NCBI GenBank assembly: GCA_014843695.1
Contig: CM026401.1
Location: 45,691,175-45,755,174, forward strand
DNA length: 64,000 bases
Direction of reading: 5' to 3'
DNA from: Archivesica marissinica
Taxonomy: Eukaryota > Mollusca > Bivalvia > Venerida > Vesicomyidae
This document shows, in pieces, positions 44,269-59,600 of the stretch; position 1 is the stretch's first letter, and every line of letters begins with the position of its first letter. Both the position numbers and the translations under genes were made by a program. The notes under the pieces are model-generated. The model did not search any database, was not told where the DNA came from, and saw nothing but the letters and a program-made list of their open reading frames with translations.

Positions 44269-47200
44269 TCTGGTCATACAATACAATCTGTGTATCCTGA
44301 ATAACACGAGGTATGGTACATCAGTTCAATCTGGTCATACAATACAACCCGTGTATCCTGAATAACACGAGGTATGGTACATCAGTTCAATCTGGTCATA
44401 CAATACAACCCGTGTATCCTGAATAACACGAGGTATGGTACATCAGTTCAATCTGGTCATACAATACAACCCGTGTATCCTGAATAACACGAGGTATGGT
44501 ACATCAGTTCAATCTGGTCATACAATACAACCTGTGTATCCTGAATAACACGAGGTATGGTACATCAGTTCAATCTGGTCATACAATACAACCTCCTGAA
44601 TAACACGAGGTATGGTACATCAGTTCAATCTGGTCATACAATACAACCCGTGTATCCTGAATAACACGAGGTATGGTACATCAGTTCAATCTGGTCATAC
44701 AATACAACTAGTGTATCCTGAATAACACGAGGTATGGTACATCAGTTCAATCTGGTCATAATACAACCTCCTGAATAACACGAGGTATGGTACATCAGTT
44801 CAATCTGGTCATACAATACAACCGGTATCCTGAATAACACGAGGTATGGTACATCAGTTCAATCTGGTCATACAATACAACCGTGTATCCTGAATAACAC
44901 GAGGTATGGTACATCAGTTCAATCTGGTCATATAATACAACCCGTGTACCTGAATAACACGAGGTATGGTACATCAGTTCAATCTGGTCATACAATACAA
45001 CCCGTGTATCCTGAATAACACGAGGTATGGTACATCAGTTCAATCTGGTCATACAATACAACCTCCTGAATAACACGAGGTATGGTACATCAGTTCAATC
45101 TGGTCATACAATACAACCTCCTGAATAACACGAGGTATGGTACATCAGTTCAATCTGGTCATACAATATAACCCGTGTATCCTGAATAACACGAGGTATG
45201 GTACATCAATTCAATCTGGTCATACAATATAACCCGTGTATCCTGAATAACACGAGGTATGGTACATCAGTTCAATCTGGTCATACAATACAACCCGTGT
45301 ATCCTGAATAACACGAGGTATGGTACATCAGTTCAATCTGGTCATACAATACAACCCGTGTATCCTGAATAACACGAGGTATGGTACATCAGTTCAATCT
45401 GGTCATACAATACAACCCGTGTATCCTGAATAACACGAGGTATGGTACATCAGTTCAATCTGGTCATACAATATAACCCGTGTATCCTGAATAACACGAG
45501 GTATGGTACATCAGTTCAATCTGGTCATACAATACAATCTCCTGAATAACACGAGGTATGGTACATCAGTTCAATCTGGTCATATAATACAACTAGTGGT
45601 TCCTGAATAACACGAGGTATGGTACATCAGTTCAATCTGGTCATATAATACAACTAGTGGTTCCTGAATAACACGAGGTATGGTACATCAGTTCAATCTG
45701 GTCATATAATACAACTAGTGGTTCCTGAATAACACGAGGTATGGTACATCAGTTCAATCTGGTCATATAATACAACTAGTGGTTCCTGAATAACACGAGG
45801 TATGGTACATCAGTTCAATCTGGTCATATAATACAACTAGTGGTTCCTGAATAACACGAGGTATGGTACATCAGTTCAATCTGGTCATATAATACAACTA
45901 GTGGTTCCTGAATAACACGAGGTATGGTACATCAGTTCAATCTGGTCATATAATACAACTAGTGGTTCCTGAATAACACGAGGTATGGTACATCAGTTCA
46001 ATCTGGTCATATAATACAACTAGTGGTTCCTGAATAACACGAGGTATGGTACATCAGTTCAATCTGGTCATATAATACAACCCGTGTATCCTGAATAACA
46101 CGAGGTATGGTACATCAGTTCAATCTGGTCATATAATACAACCTCCTGAATAACACGAGGTATGGTACATCAGTTCAATCTGGTCATACAATACAACCTG
46201 TGTATCCTGAATAACACGAGGTATGGTACATCAGTTCAATCTGGTCATACAATACAACCCGTGTATCCTGAATAACACGAGGTATGGTACATCAGTTCAA
46301 TCTGGTCATATAATACAACCTCCTGAATAACACGAGGTATGGTACATCAGTTCAATCTGGTCATACAATACAACCGGTATCCTGAATAACACGAGGTATG
46401 GTACATCAGTTCAATCTGGTCATACAATACAACCCGTGTATCCTGAATAACACGAGGTATGGTACATCAGTTCAATCTGGTCATACAATACAACCCGTGT
46501 ATCTGAATAACACGAGGTATGGTACATCAGTTCAATCTGGTCATATAATATAACCCGTGTATCCTGAATAACACGAGGTATGGTACATCAGTTCAATGGT
46601 CATACAATACAACCTCCTGAATAACACGAGGTATGGTACATCAGTTCAATCTGGTCATACAATACAACCATCCTGAATAACACGAGGTATGGTACATCAG
46701 TTCAATCTGGTCATACAATACAACCCGTGTATCCTGAATAACACGAGGTATGGTACATCAGTTCAATCTGGTCATACAATACAACCCCTGAATAACACGA
46801 GGTATGGTACATCAGTTCAATCTGGTCATACAATACAACCGTGTATCCTGAATAACACGAGGTATGGTACATCAGTTCAATCTGGTCATACAATATAACC
46901 CGTGTATCCTGAATAACACGAGGTATGGTACATCAGTTCAATCTGGTCATACAATACAACCTCCTGAATAACACGAGGTATGGTACATCAGTTCAATCTG
47001 GTCATACAATACAACCTCCTGAATAACACGAGGTATGGTACATCAGTTCAATCTGGTCATACAATACAACCTCCTGAATAACACGAGGTATGGTACATCA
47101 GTTCAATCTGGTCATACAATACAACCTCCTGAATAACACGAGGTATGGTACATCAGTTCAATCTGGTCATACAATACAACCCGTGTATCCTGAATAACAC

Positions 47201-49870
47201 GAGGTATGGTACATCAGTTCAATCTGGTCATACAATATAACCCGTGTATCCTGAATAACACGAGGTATGGTACATCAGTTCAATCTGGTCATACAATACA
47301 ACCTCCTGAATAACACGAGGTATGGTACATCAGTTCAATCTGGTCATATAATACAACCCTGTATCCTGAATAACACGAGGTATGGTACATCAGTTCAATC
47401 TGGTCATACAATACAACCTGTGTATCCTGAATAACACGAGGTATGGTACATCAGTTCAATCTGGTCATACAATACAACTAGTGGTTCCTGAATAACACGA
47501 GGTATGGTACATCAGTTCAATCTGGTCATATAACAACTAGTGGTTCCTGAATAACACGAGGTATGGTACATCAGTTCAATCTGGTCATATAATACAACTA
47601 GTGGTTCCTGAATAACACGAGGTATGGTACATCAGTTCAATCTGGTCATATAATACAACCTCCTGAATAACACGAGGTATGGTACATCAGTTCAATCTGG
47701 TCATATAATACAACCCGTGTATCCTGAATAACACGAGGTATGGTACATCAGTTCAATCTGGTCATATAATACAACCTCCTGAATAACACGAGGTATGGTA
47801 CATCAGTTCAATCTGGTCATACAATACAACCTGTGTATCCTGAATAACACGAGGTATGGTACATCAGTTCAATCTGGTCATACAATACAACCCGTGTATC
47901 CTGAATAACACGAGGTATGGTACATCAGTTCAATCTGGTCATATAATACAACCTCCTGAATAACACGAGGTATGGTACATCAGTTCAATCTGGTCATACA
48001 ATACAACCTGTGTATCCTGAATAACACGAGGTATGGTACATCAGTTCAATCTGGTCATACAATACAACCCGTGTATCCTGAATAACACGAGGTATGGTAC
48101 ATCAGTTCAATCTGGTCATATAATATAACCCGTGTATCCTGAATAACACGAGGTATGGTACATCAGTTCAATCTGGTCATACAATACAACCTCCTGAATA
48201 ACACGAGGTATGGTACATCAGTTCAATCTGGTCATACAATACAACCTCCTGAATAACACGAGGTATGGTACATCAGTTCAATCTGGTCATACAATACAAC
48301 CTCCTGAATAACACGAGGTATGGTACATCAGTTCAATCTGGTCATACAATATAACCCGTGTATCCTGAATAACACGAGGTATGGTACATCAGTTCAATCT
48401 GGTCATACAATACAACCCGTGTATCCTGAATAACACGAGGTATGGTACATCAGTTCAATCTGGTCATACAATATAACCCGTGTATCCTGAATAACACGAG
48501 GTATGGTACATCAGTTCAATCTGGTCATACAATATAACCCGTGTATCCTGAATAACACGAGGTATGGTACATCAGTTCAATCTGGTCATACAATACAACA
48601 GTGGTTCCTGAATAACACGAGGTATGGTACATCAGTTCAATCTGGTCATACAATACAACCTCCTGAATAACACGAGGTATGGTACATCAGTTCAATCTGG
48701 TCATACAATACAACTAGTGGTTCCTGAATAACACGAGGTATGGTACATCAGTTCAATCTGGTCATACAATACAACTAGTGGTTCCTGAATAACACGAGGT
48801 ATGGTACATCAGTTCAATCTGGTCATATAATACAACTAGTGGTTCCTGAATAACACGAGGTATGGTACATCAGTTCAATCTGGTCATATAATACAACTAG
48901 TGTTCCTGAATAACACGAGGTATGGTACATCAGTTCAATCTGGTCATACAATACAACCCGTGTATCCTGAATAACACGAGGTATGGTACATCAGTTCAAT
49001 CTGGTCATACAATACAACCAGTGTATCCTGAATAACACGAGGTATGGTACATCAGTTCAATCTGGTCATACAATACAACCGTGTATCCTGAATAACACGA
49101 GGTATGGTACATCAGTTCAATCTGGTCATACAATACAACCTCCTGAATAACACGAGGTATGGTACATCAGTTCAATCTGGTCATACAATACAACCCGTGT
49201 ATCCTGAATAACACGAGGTATGGTACATCAGTTCAATCTGGTCATACAATACAACCTCCTGAATAACACGAGGTATGGTACATCAGTTCAATCTGGTCAT
49301 ACAATACAACCCGTGTATCCTGAATAACACGAGGTATGGTACATCAGTTCAATCTGGTCATACAATACAACCCGTGTATCCTGAATAACACGAGGTATGG
49401 TACATCAGTTCAATCTGGTCATACAATACAACTAGGTATCCTGAATAACACGAGGTATGGTACATCAGTTCAATCTGGTCATACAATACAACCCGTGTAT
49501 CCTGAATAACACGAGGTATGGTACATCAGTTCAATCTGGTCATACAATACAACCTCCTGAATAACACGAGGTATGGTACATCAGTTCAATCTGGTCATAC
49601 AATACAACCGGTGTATCCTGAATAACACGAGGTATGGTACATCAGTCAATCTGGTCAATAATACAACCTCCTGAATAACACGAGGTATGGTACATCAGTT
49701 CAATCTGGTCATACAATAAACTGTGTATCCTGAATAACACGAGGTATGGTACATCAGTTCAATCTGGTCATACAATACAACCTGTGTAGCCTGAATAACA
49801 CGAGGTATGGTACATCAGTTCAATCTGGTCATACAATACAACTAGTGTATCCTGAATAACACGACTTATG
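44269..49870 (+). repeat. 55/61-bp satellite array inside the transposon, ~95 copies
   Basis: The unit is tcctgaataacacgaggtat, ggtacatcagttcaatctgg and tcatacaatacaac, with a variable joint (ccgtgta, ctagtggt, or none). Joint types occur in runs, e.g. ctagtggt copies at 45590-46030. The same sequence occurs once, antisense and diverged, inside the MITE at 41446-41500, which suggests the array grew from transposon-internal DNA. Confidence 0.94.
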
Positions 49871-50179
49871 GTACAGATTTACCGTTATAATTATTTCATA
49901 TTTGTGCCTATTTATTCGTAGACTATTCTTAGTTAAATTATCTCTAAACGACATTTTCTCGCCTTTAGTATTGACTCCGATGACAAACAAATGTCAATTC
50001 AGGAGCATGGATGGCCGTTATATGAAATCATACTTTTAATCCACAAAAACACTGTTTACTGATTCAATGTTAGTGTTCGAAAGTATTCGGAAGAATTTGT
50101 AGTAGCAATGCATTTATACGTGTACAAATATGCTTTTTATTTGCTTTTTGCAATGTAATGTCGCTTTAACCATATTTTA

Positions 50180-50740
50180 TTGCTAAATTAATTTTTTAAC
50201 AACTTATAAGACGCATACATACACTTTTGTAAAATAGTAAACCACAAGTTAAATGTTTCAGCTGTATATTCTGAAATAGTTAGTGTGTGTACATCTAAGA
50301 CATTATGTCCCCTTAACGACATCACATGCGGTTTTGTCACGTACTCCCAGTCATGCGTAACACATGCCTACACGCATAGACACTCATGTAACATCATCTT
50401 CGATTGCGTCAAATCCACGTTAGTTGTCAGTGATTTCCGAGAGAGCCTCATTTTCCAACTAAACGTACGGACTTTCAAGGTACATGAATTACATTTTATT
50501 ATATCATTGTAAAATAAGAACATGTTTAGTATAAATGATATGCAGTGACTTACCTATTAGTATGTATTGGAGTATACGTAGTGAAATGGATACGGTATCC
50601 ATCTCGAGACCTGGAGGTTGTGAGTTCAAGTCCATACACAGGTACATATACACATTTTATTTATAGACGGTATACATGTAGGACATACTATGTATAGCTT
50701 TTGACCGACCTAATAAATACGTGTGTTACATAACAAGTAT
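50180..50740. other. Unique sequence; weak exon candidate 50285-50479 (+)
   Basis: A 75-codon stop-free stretch with cysteine-containing codons (LCPLNDITCGFVTYSQSC) ends in aag before a gtacat donor-like site at 50480. No convincing acceptor or homologue; possibly chance. A tRNA-like sequence follows at 50571-50642. Confidence 0.2.
50571..50642 (+). other. tRNA-like sequence
   Basis: gtagtgaaatggatacggta and gtgagttcaagtccatacac are A- and B-box-like, with a possible ctcgaga anticodon loop. I could not form a good acceptor stem, so I treat it as a tRNA relic or SINE head rather than a working tRNA gene. Confidence 0.35.
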
Positions 50741-50741
50741 T

Positions 50742-53700
50742 AGTAGTTACATTACAAAGACAGTTACATTACAAAGACAGTTACATTAGAAAGACAGTTA
50801 CATTACAAAGACAGTTACATTACAAAGACAGTTACATTAGAAAGACAGTTACATTAGAAAGACAGTTACATTAGAAAGACAGTTACATCAAAGACAGTTA
50901 CATTACAAAGACAGTTACATTACAAAGACAGTTACATTACAAAGACAGTTACATCAAAGACAGTTACATCAAAGACAATTACATTAGAAAGACAGTTACA
51001 TTACAAAGACAGTTACATTAGAAAGACAGTTGCATTACAAAGACAGTTACATTACAAAGACAGTTACATTAGAAAGACAATTACATTACAAAGACAGTTA
51101 CATTACAAAGACAGTTACATTAGAAAGACAGTTACATTAGAAAGACAATTACATTACAAAGACAGTTACATCAAAGACAGTTACATTACAAAGACAGTTA
51201 CATCAAAGACAGTTACATTACACAGACAGTTACATTACAAAGACAGTTACATTACACAGACAGTTACATTACAAAGACAGTTACATTACAAAGACAGTTA
51301 CATTACAAAGACAGTTACATTACAAAGACAGTTACATCAAAGACAATTACATCAAAGACAGTTACATCAAAGACAGTTACATCAAAGACAGTTACATTAC
51401 AAAGACAGTTACATTACAAAGTTACATTACAAAGACAGTTACATTACAAAGACAGTTACATCAAAGACAATTACATTAGAAAGACAGTTACATCAAAGAC
51501 AATTACATTACAAAGACAGTTACATCAAAGACAATTACATTACAAAGACAGTTACATTACAAAGACAATTACATTAGAAAGACAGTTACATTACAAAGAC
51601 AGTTACATTACAAAGACAGTTACATCAAAGACAATTACATTAGAAAGACAGTTACATTACAAAGACAGTTACATTACAAAGACAGTTACATTAGAAAGAC
51701 AGTTACATTAGAAAGACAGTTACATTACAAAGACAGTTACATTACAAAGACAGTTACATTACAAAGACAGTTACATTACAAAGACAGTTACATTACAAAG
51801 ACAGTTACATTACAAAGACAGTTACATTAGAAAGACAGTTACATTACAAAGACAGTTACATTACAAAGACAGTTACATTACAAAGACAGTTACATTACAC
51901 AGACAGTTACATTACAAAGACAGTTACATCAAAGACAATTACATCAAAGACAGTTACATCAAAGACAGTTACATTACAAAGACAGTTACATTACACAGAC
52001 AGTTACATTACACAGACAGTTACATTACAAAGACAGTTACATTACAAAGACAGTTACATTACAAAGACAGTTACATTACAAAGACAGTTACATCAAAGAC
52101 AATTACATCAAAGACAGTTACATCAAAGACAGTTACATCAAAGACAGTTACATCAAAGACAGTTACATTACAAAGACAGTTACATCAAAGACAGTTACAT
52201 CAAAGACAATTACATTACAAAGACAGTTACATCAAAGACAATTACATTACAAAGACATTTACATTACAAAGACAATTACATTAGAAAGACAGTTACATCA
52301 AAGACAGTTACATTACAAAGACAGTTACATTAGAAAGACAGTTACATCAATGACAGTTACATTACAAAGACAGTTACATTAGAAAGACAGTTACATTACA
52401 AAGACAATTACATTACAAAGACAGTTACATTACAAAGACAATTACATTAGAAAGACAGTTACATTACAAAGACAGTTACATCAACGACAGTTACATTACA
52501 AAGACAGTTACATCAAAGACAATTACATTAGAAAGACAGTTACATCAAAGACAATTACATTAGAAAGACAGTTACATCAAAGACAATTACATTACAAAGA
52601 CAGTTACATCAAAGACAATTACATTGCAAAGACAGTTACATCAAAGACAATTACATTACAAAGACAGTTACATTACAAAGACAGTTACATTACAAAGACA
52701 GTTACATTAGAAAGACAGTTACATTACAAAGATAGTTACATTACAAAGACAGTTACATCAAAGACAGTTACATTAGAAAGACAGTTACATCAAAGACAAT
52801 TACATTAGAAAGACAGTTACACCAAAGACAGTTACATTACAAAGACAGTTACATCAAAGACAATTACATTAGAAAGACAGTTACATTACAAAGACAATTA
52901 CATTAGAAAGACAGTTACATTAGAAAGACAGTTACATCAAAGACAGTTACATTACAAAGACAGTTACATCAAAGACAATTACATTAGAAAGACAGTTACA
53001 TCAAAGACAATTACATTAGAAAGACAGTTACATCAAAGACAATTACATTACAAAGACAGTTACATCAAAGACAATTACATTACAAAGACAGTTACATCAA
53101 AGACAATTACATTACAAAGACAGTTACATTACAAAGACAGTTACATTACAAAGACAGTTACATTACAAAGACAGTTACATCAAAGACAGTTACATTAGAA
53201 AGACAGTTACATCAAAGACAATTACATTAGAAAGACAGTTACATCAAAGACAATTACATTAGAAAGACAGTTACATCAAAGACAATTACATTAGAAAGAC
53301 AGTTACATCAAAGACAATTACATTAGAAAGACAGTTACATTAGAAAGACAGTTACATTACAAAGACAGTTACATTAGAAAGACAGTTACATCAAAGACAG
53401 TTACATTAGAAAGACAGTTACATCAAAGACAATTACATTAGAAAGACAGTTACATCAAAGACAATTACATTAGAAAGACAGTTACATCAAAGACAATTAC
53501 ATTAGAAAGACAGTTACATCAAAGACAATTACATTACAAAGACAGTTACATCAAAGACAGTTACATTACAAAGACAGTTACATCAAAGACAATTACATTA
53601 CAAAGACAGTTACATCAAAGACAATTACATTACAAAGACAGTTACATCAAAGACAGTTACATTACAAAGACAGTTACATCAAAGACAGTTACATTACAAA

Positions 53701-54664
53701 GACAGTTACATTACAAAGACAGTTACATTACAAAGACAGTTACATTACAAAGACAGTTACATCAAAGACAGTTACATTACAAAGACAGTTACATTAGAAA
53801 GACAGTTACATTACAAAGACAGTTACATTACAAAGACAGTTACATCAAAGACAGTTACATTACAAAGACAGTTACATCAAAGACAGTTACATTACAAAGA
53901 CAGTTACATCAAAGACAGTTACATTACAAAGACAGTTACATCAATGACAATTACATTACAAAGACAGTTACATCAAAGACAGTTACATTACAAAGACAGT
54001 TACATTACAAAGACAGTTACATCAAAGACAATTACATTACAAAGACAGTTACATTACACAGACAGTTACATTACAAAGACAGTTACATTACAAAGACAGT
54101 TACATCAAAGACAATTACATTACAAAGACAGTTACATCAAAGACAATTACATTACAAAGACAGTTACATCAAAGACAATTACATTACAAAGACAGTTACA
54201 TCAAAGACAGTTACATTACAAAGACAGTTACATTAGAAAGACAGTTACATTACAAAGACAGTTACATTACAAAGACAGTTACATCAAAGACAGTTACATT
54301 ACAAAGACAGTTACATCAAAGACAGTTACATCAAAGACAATTACATTACAAAGACAGTTACATCAAAGACAGTTACATTACAAAGACAGTTACATTAGAA
54401 AGACAGTTACATTACAAAGACAGTTACATTACAAAGACAGTTACATCAAAGACAATTACATTACAAAGACAGTTACATCAAAGACAGTTACATTACAAAG
54501 ACAGTTACATCAAAGACAATTACATTACAAAGACAGTTACATCAAAGACAGTTACATTACAAAGACAGTTACATCAAAGACAGTTACATTACACAGACAG
54601 TTACATTACAAAGACAGTTACATCAAAGACAGTTACATTACACAGACAGTTACATTACAAAGAT
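50742..54664 (+). repeat. 15/17-bp satellite array, ~245 copies
   Basis: Two interleaved unit types, gacagttacattacaaa (17) and gacagttacatcaaa (15), with attagaaa and acacag variants. Higher-order alternation of 15- and 17-bp units dominates the second half. Confidence 0.95.
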
Positions 54665-54794
54665 CGATATACATAAATTGTATAACGAATCTTCACATAG
54701 CAAGTATTAAGTAAAGCTACTAACTCTCTCAGATTCATTAAAAGGAACTTGAAGAACAGGTCAAAGAAAACGCTTGTAACACCTATGTGTTCTT

Positions 54795-55039
54795 TTTAAA
54801 CTTTGTTTATTTTTGCAACGATTGCGAAGCAAGGTCTAACAACTTATATTAACCACTCTCGTTGGCGCGGATGAAAGCGTAAATGTGGTCATTCGTGTGG
54901 GAGGAAACCGGAGTACCCGGAGAAAACCCACCTGTCCGATCTGGCGACCACCGTATCATCACATTCTTCCCGGTCCAAGGATCGAACCTGGGTTGCATTG
55001 GCGATAAGCGAGCGCGCTAACCACTGCGCTAATCGGACA
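54795..55039 (-). mobile_element. SINE family B, full length, reverse
   Basis: Antisense tail (ttgcaacgattgcgaagc) at its left end, body gagtacccggagaaaaccca, B box gatcgaacctggg and head cactgcgctaatcggac. Confidence 0.88.
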
Positions 55040-55129
55040 CCTATGTTCGTCGAGTATTGCTCAACTAGCTGGCATTATCAGCAATACATTGCCGTTGGCC
55101 ATTTACACAAGTACAGCGTTGGATATTCG

Positions 55130-55440
55130 TGTCAATATGTTCCGGCCAACTTGGCCTGTACTTGAAAAAAGGTACCGGCCAAGATGAAATAGTACAGGCC
55201 AATTTTTGGCCTGTACTTAAGAATTAGCAAATAAATGGTACAGGTCATTGAATGTGGTTCTGTCCGGTGGCAAAGCAACCGGATGCAAGTGCCACAGGCA
55301 ATTGCCATGCTAGGGGGGTTCGGGGGCATGCCCCCCACGAAATTTGTTTTAAGTAGACACAAAATGGTGCATTCTGGTGGACTTTGGGGTAAAATCAACC
55401 TCTTTTTTTATCTTAAATTTTGTCACTTTTTTAGATAATT
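55130..55440. mobile_element. Probable DNA-element fragment with ggggttcgggggcatg motif
   Basis: Repeated ggcctgtactt/agtacaggcc palindromic words at 55150-55240 are followed by ggggttcgggggcatgcccc. Motifs of this kind recur in non-autonomous elements of many invertebrates. I cannot define its ends. Confidence 0.35.
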
Positions 55441-55550
55441 TTTCTTCAAAATTGCTATGTAAGTAACTGTTTAACTAAGGGGGGTTGATTTTGAATCATT
55501 TTTAGGACTGTCCCCATTCAACTTATCTTTTTTTATTAAAAACCTTTATA

Positions 55551-55643
55551 ACCACATATACGCTTACATCTGAGCCAACGAGAGTGATTAATATAAGTTG
55601 TTCAAACTTGCTTCGCAATCGTTGTAAAATAAATAAAATTATA
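55551..55643 (+). mobile_element. SINE family B tail, leading into (CA)n
   Basis: accacatatacgcttacatc, gccaacgagagtgattaata and cgcaatcgttgtaaaataaa are the 3' part of SINE B. The giant dinucleotide tract begins directly after aataaaattatac. Confidence 0.83.
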
Positions 55644-57229
<1,586 letters not shown>

Positions 57230-57230
<1 letters not shown>

Positions 57231-57511
57231 TAAGAAACAGTGATATTATCTAGGGTATTTTTTCTTAGTAACTTAGATTCCTTTATATACTTAGATATTT
57301 TTAACAATTCTATTTTATTCTTAGAAGACATGATAGTATTGAATTTCTGTACACACGGCCAAGATATATTACCAAGGTATTTAGTTCTTAAACTTGTGTA
57401 TCTCGTACAACATAGCAAAACGTGATACACCGATTCAACCGACTTTTGGTTACATAGTTTACATAATCGATGTTCTCTTTCTATAGCATTTTTTAATATC
57501 GACACATGCAA
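57230..57511 (-). pseudogene. LINE reverse-transcriptase ORF C-terminal fragment
   Basis: The minus-strand frame contains REHRLCKLCNQKSVESVYH, then VLLCCTRYTSLRTKYLG, ending LRKNTLDNITVS and a stop. The C..C zinc-like motif and the Y..LR..YL pattern are typical of LINE ORF2 C-termini, and the ending matches the copy at 37466-37999. 5' truncated. Its 3' side is replaced by the (CA)n tract directly after the stop. Confidence 0.75.
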
Positions 57512-57666
57512 TCATCAGTCATATACCTATACAAAATCAGAAATCACTTAGTATGTGTCTACCACAACCACCTACCACATACAAGGAACCTGAACTACTT
57601 AATTCCACCGTCACGTCATTAACATAATGTGTAGACGAACACCAGGAGCCAGAGTGGGGCTATCCT

Positions 57667-57955
57667 GTGTGTTTTACGTTTATTTATCGTCGCTACCGGT
57701 TGCCCATATGAGCCACGCCTCCTGAAGGGATTAGTTATTTTAAATTTTGGAGGATAGTGCATGATGCAGACAGAGACCCATTCCAGAATCTCCTCTGGTT
57801 CTTTTACGTGCACGGTGTAAAGCATCGACACGAGATCTCGGTTTAACGTCCCATCTGAAAGACTGTTCATTTTATTAGGGTCAGACGGGGGATCGAACCT
57901 GCGATCCCTGGATTACCAGTCCAGCGTGTTACCACTGGACTATATATCCGTCTGT
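57667..57955 (-). mobile_element. SINE family A, full length, reverse
   Basis: Antisense tail gtgttttacgtttatttatc to B box gatcgaacctgcgatccc and head ccactggactatatatccg. Confidence 0.88.
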
Positions 57956-58488
57956 TGGGGCTATCCCGAACCGTGTACCATATTAATACCCCCCACCCCC
58001 GAACAATACTTTATTTATTGTTCTTTTGTACAAAGAGCATATATGCATGGACATTGTAAACACACAGGTTGCAGGGAGATAACAAAGGATTGGAAAACAA
58101 GATAAATACAATCTTATATAAATTCCTCTCCTACTTTTAGCAAGTTGGTGTAATCCGGTATAAGTAATGTAAGCTGTTGTTCTTTGTCTGTTCACGGCTT
58201 AAATTGCTCGTTAAAGTTTAATTGTAAGATATATGGTTCTCGAATCAAGATAGGTTATGCTTGCAATGAATGACACCCCTCCCGAATTTTTTTATTAAAA
58301 ACCAACAAAAATACAAAACATCAATGTGGGAAATAATTGGGACTCACACTTGGCATCGATCGGGAAAGGTCTTAGGAAAGGCCTCCCCCTACTGTGTACA
58401 GTCCAGCACAAGCCCATTTTTTCTGAGCGGCTAGCCACTGTACAACTCGTGTAACACTAATGGTACCCATAGTGTGTTGTTCTTTTTA
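57956..58488. other. Unique sequence, possible retroelement remnant
   Basis: 58007-58150 resembles the antisense 3' end of a retroelement (aatactttatttattgttc). The remainder is unrecognised. Confidence 0.35.
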
Positions 58489-58964
58489 AAGCAGCATTAC
58501 ATCGTATGAAATAAAAGATATTTGAAAAATTCAATTTTTACGCAATGCTGCTACACATTCTAACATTCTACTTTGTATGCTTATGTTCATTTGGTAAACA
58601 GTGTTATTTTGCGATAAAACAAACTCGAAACCGAAAGTAGGACTTTACGAGTCGATCGGTCACGCACTTGTTTACAACCGGAACGCATCGTCCGCACTTG
58701 TTTGCATTCGGAATGCATCGTCCCCATTTGTCCCACGTTGTCTTTTTTAATTAAATTACTTGATATGTTGATCCTCTGTTGTTTCACGCATGCGAGCTGT
58801 GTGTGTTTTAAATTTCGTGTGTTGATAAACAAATTCGCGTATACAACGGTTTAAATTTATTGGAATTTTATCGTTTCTGAGCCCTATTTCGATTTTTGTA
58901 AACACACACACATTAGTATTTATATTTTACCCAAAACATTCTTTATTACGATGTAATGCTGCTT
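58489..58964. mobile_element. ~476-bp MITE with AAGCAGCATTACATCG ends, TA flanks
   Basis: Left end AAGCAGCATTACATCGTA and right end TACGATGTAATGCTGCTT are exact inverted repeats next to TA on both sides. The termini resemble those of 42431-50166 (AAGCGACATTACAT). The interior contains cgaaagtaggactttacga, similar to the other MITE interiors. Confidence 0.78.
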
Positions 58965-59201
58965 TAACATTCTCTGTAACGAGCTTTTTAACCACTGTGT
59001 TGAGGGTATTATGTAGATTTAAAACACTGTCGTGACGTCACACCTTTGTACGTGCAGTCCATTATTATTAATATTGGACTGGTGCGAAATGAGTATTACA
59101 TTAAACCATACGAAATTAACAATTTTAATTAATAGGATATTGTTATATAAGTGTGTGTTTTAAGTAAGATATAAACCTCAAACGGATTCAATATGTACAC
59201 T

Positions 59202-59506
59202 ACAGACGGATCTGTAGTCCAGTGGTAAAACGCTGGTCTGGTAATCCAGGGATCGCATGTTCGATCCACCGTCTGACCCTAATAAAATGAACAGTCTTTC
59301 AGATGGGACATTAAACCGAGGTCTCGTGTCGTTGCTTTACACCGTACACGTAAAAGAACCAGAAGAGACTGTAATGGGTCTCTGTCTGTATCATTGCACT
59401 ATCCTCCAAAAATCTAAAATGACTAATCTCTTCAGGAGGCGTCGTTCTTATGGGCAACCGGTAGCGACGATAAATAAACGTAAAACACACACACACACAC
59501 ACACAT
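59202..59506 (+). mobile_element. SINE family A, full length, with (CA)n tail
   Basis: Head cagacggatctgtagtccag, B-box-like tgttcgatccac, body to aaccggtagcgacgataaat, tail cgtaaaa followed by a short perfect (CA)n. Confidence 0.88.
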
Positions 59507-59514
59507 ATGTAAAA

Positions 59515-59600
59515 TATTGGTACTGTCTTTTAAATTATCCGCAACTTCCACACAGCTTTTAAATTATCCGCAACTTCCACACAACTTTCACACAGTCCAA
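59515..59600 (-). repeat. Two-to-three-copy inverted version of the 60925 array unit
   Basis: cttttaaattatccgcaact then tccacacag is repeated. It is the reverse complement of the gtgtggaagttgcggataat units at 60920-61060. Confidence 0.8.

Larger units (their letters stand above)
42431..50166 (-). mobile_element. ~7.7-kb TA-flanked Tc1/mariner-type element carrying a satellite
   Basis: The left end AAGCGACACTACATCAGTG and the right end, read in reverse, AAGCGACATTACATTGC are similar terminal repeats, each next to TA. Inside are a decayed DDE transposase (43086-43974) and a ~5.6-kb tandem array. Sequence near 42604-42670 and 44225-44290 forms a further inverted pair (tcagttcaatctggtcata, tacggaaac). 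The element boundaries are inferred by comparison with the MITE 41134-41653. Confidence 0.58.

Noticed and set aside
44269..54714. CRISPR array
   Set aside because: The repeats are directly tandem with no unique spacers, and the window is eukaryotic. The same holds for all other arrays.
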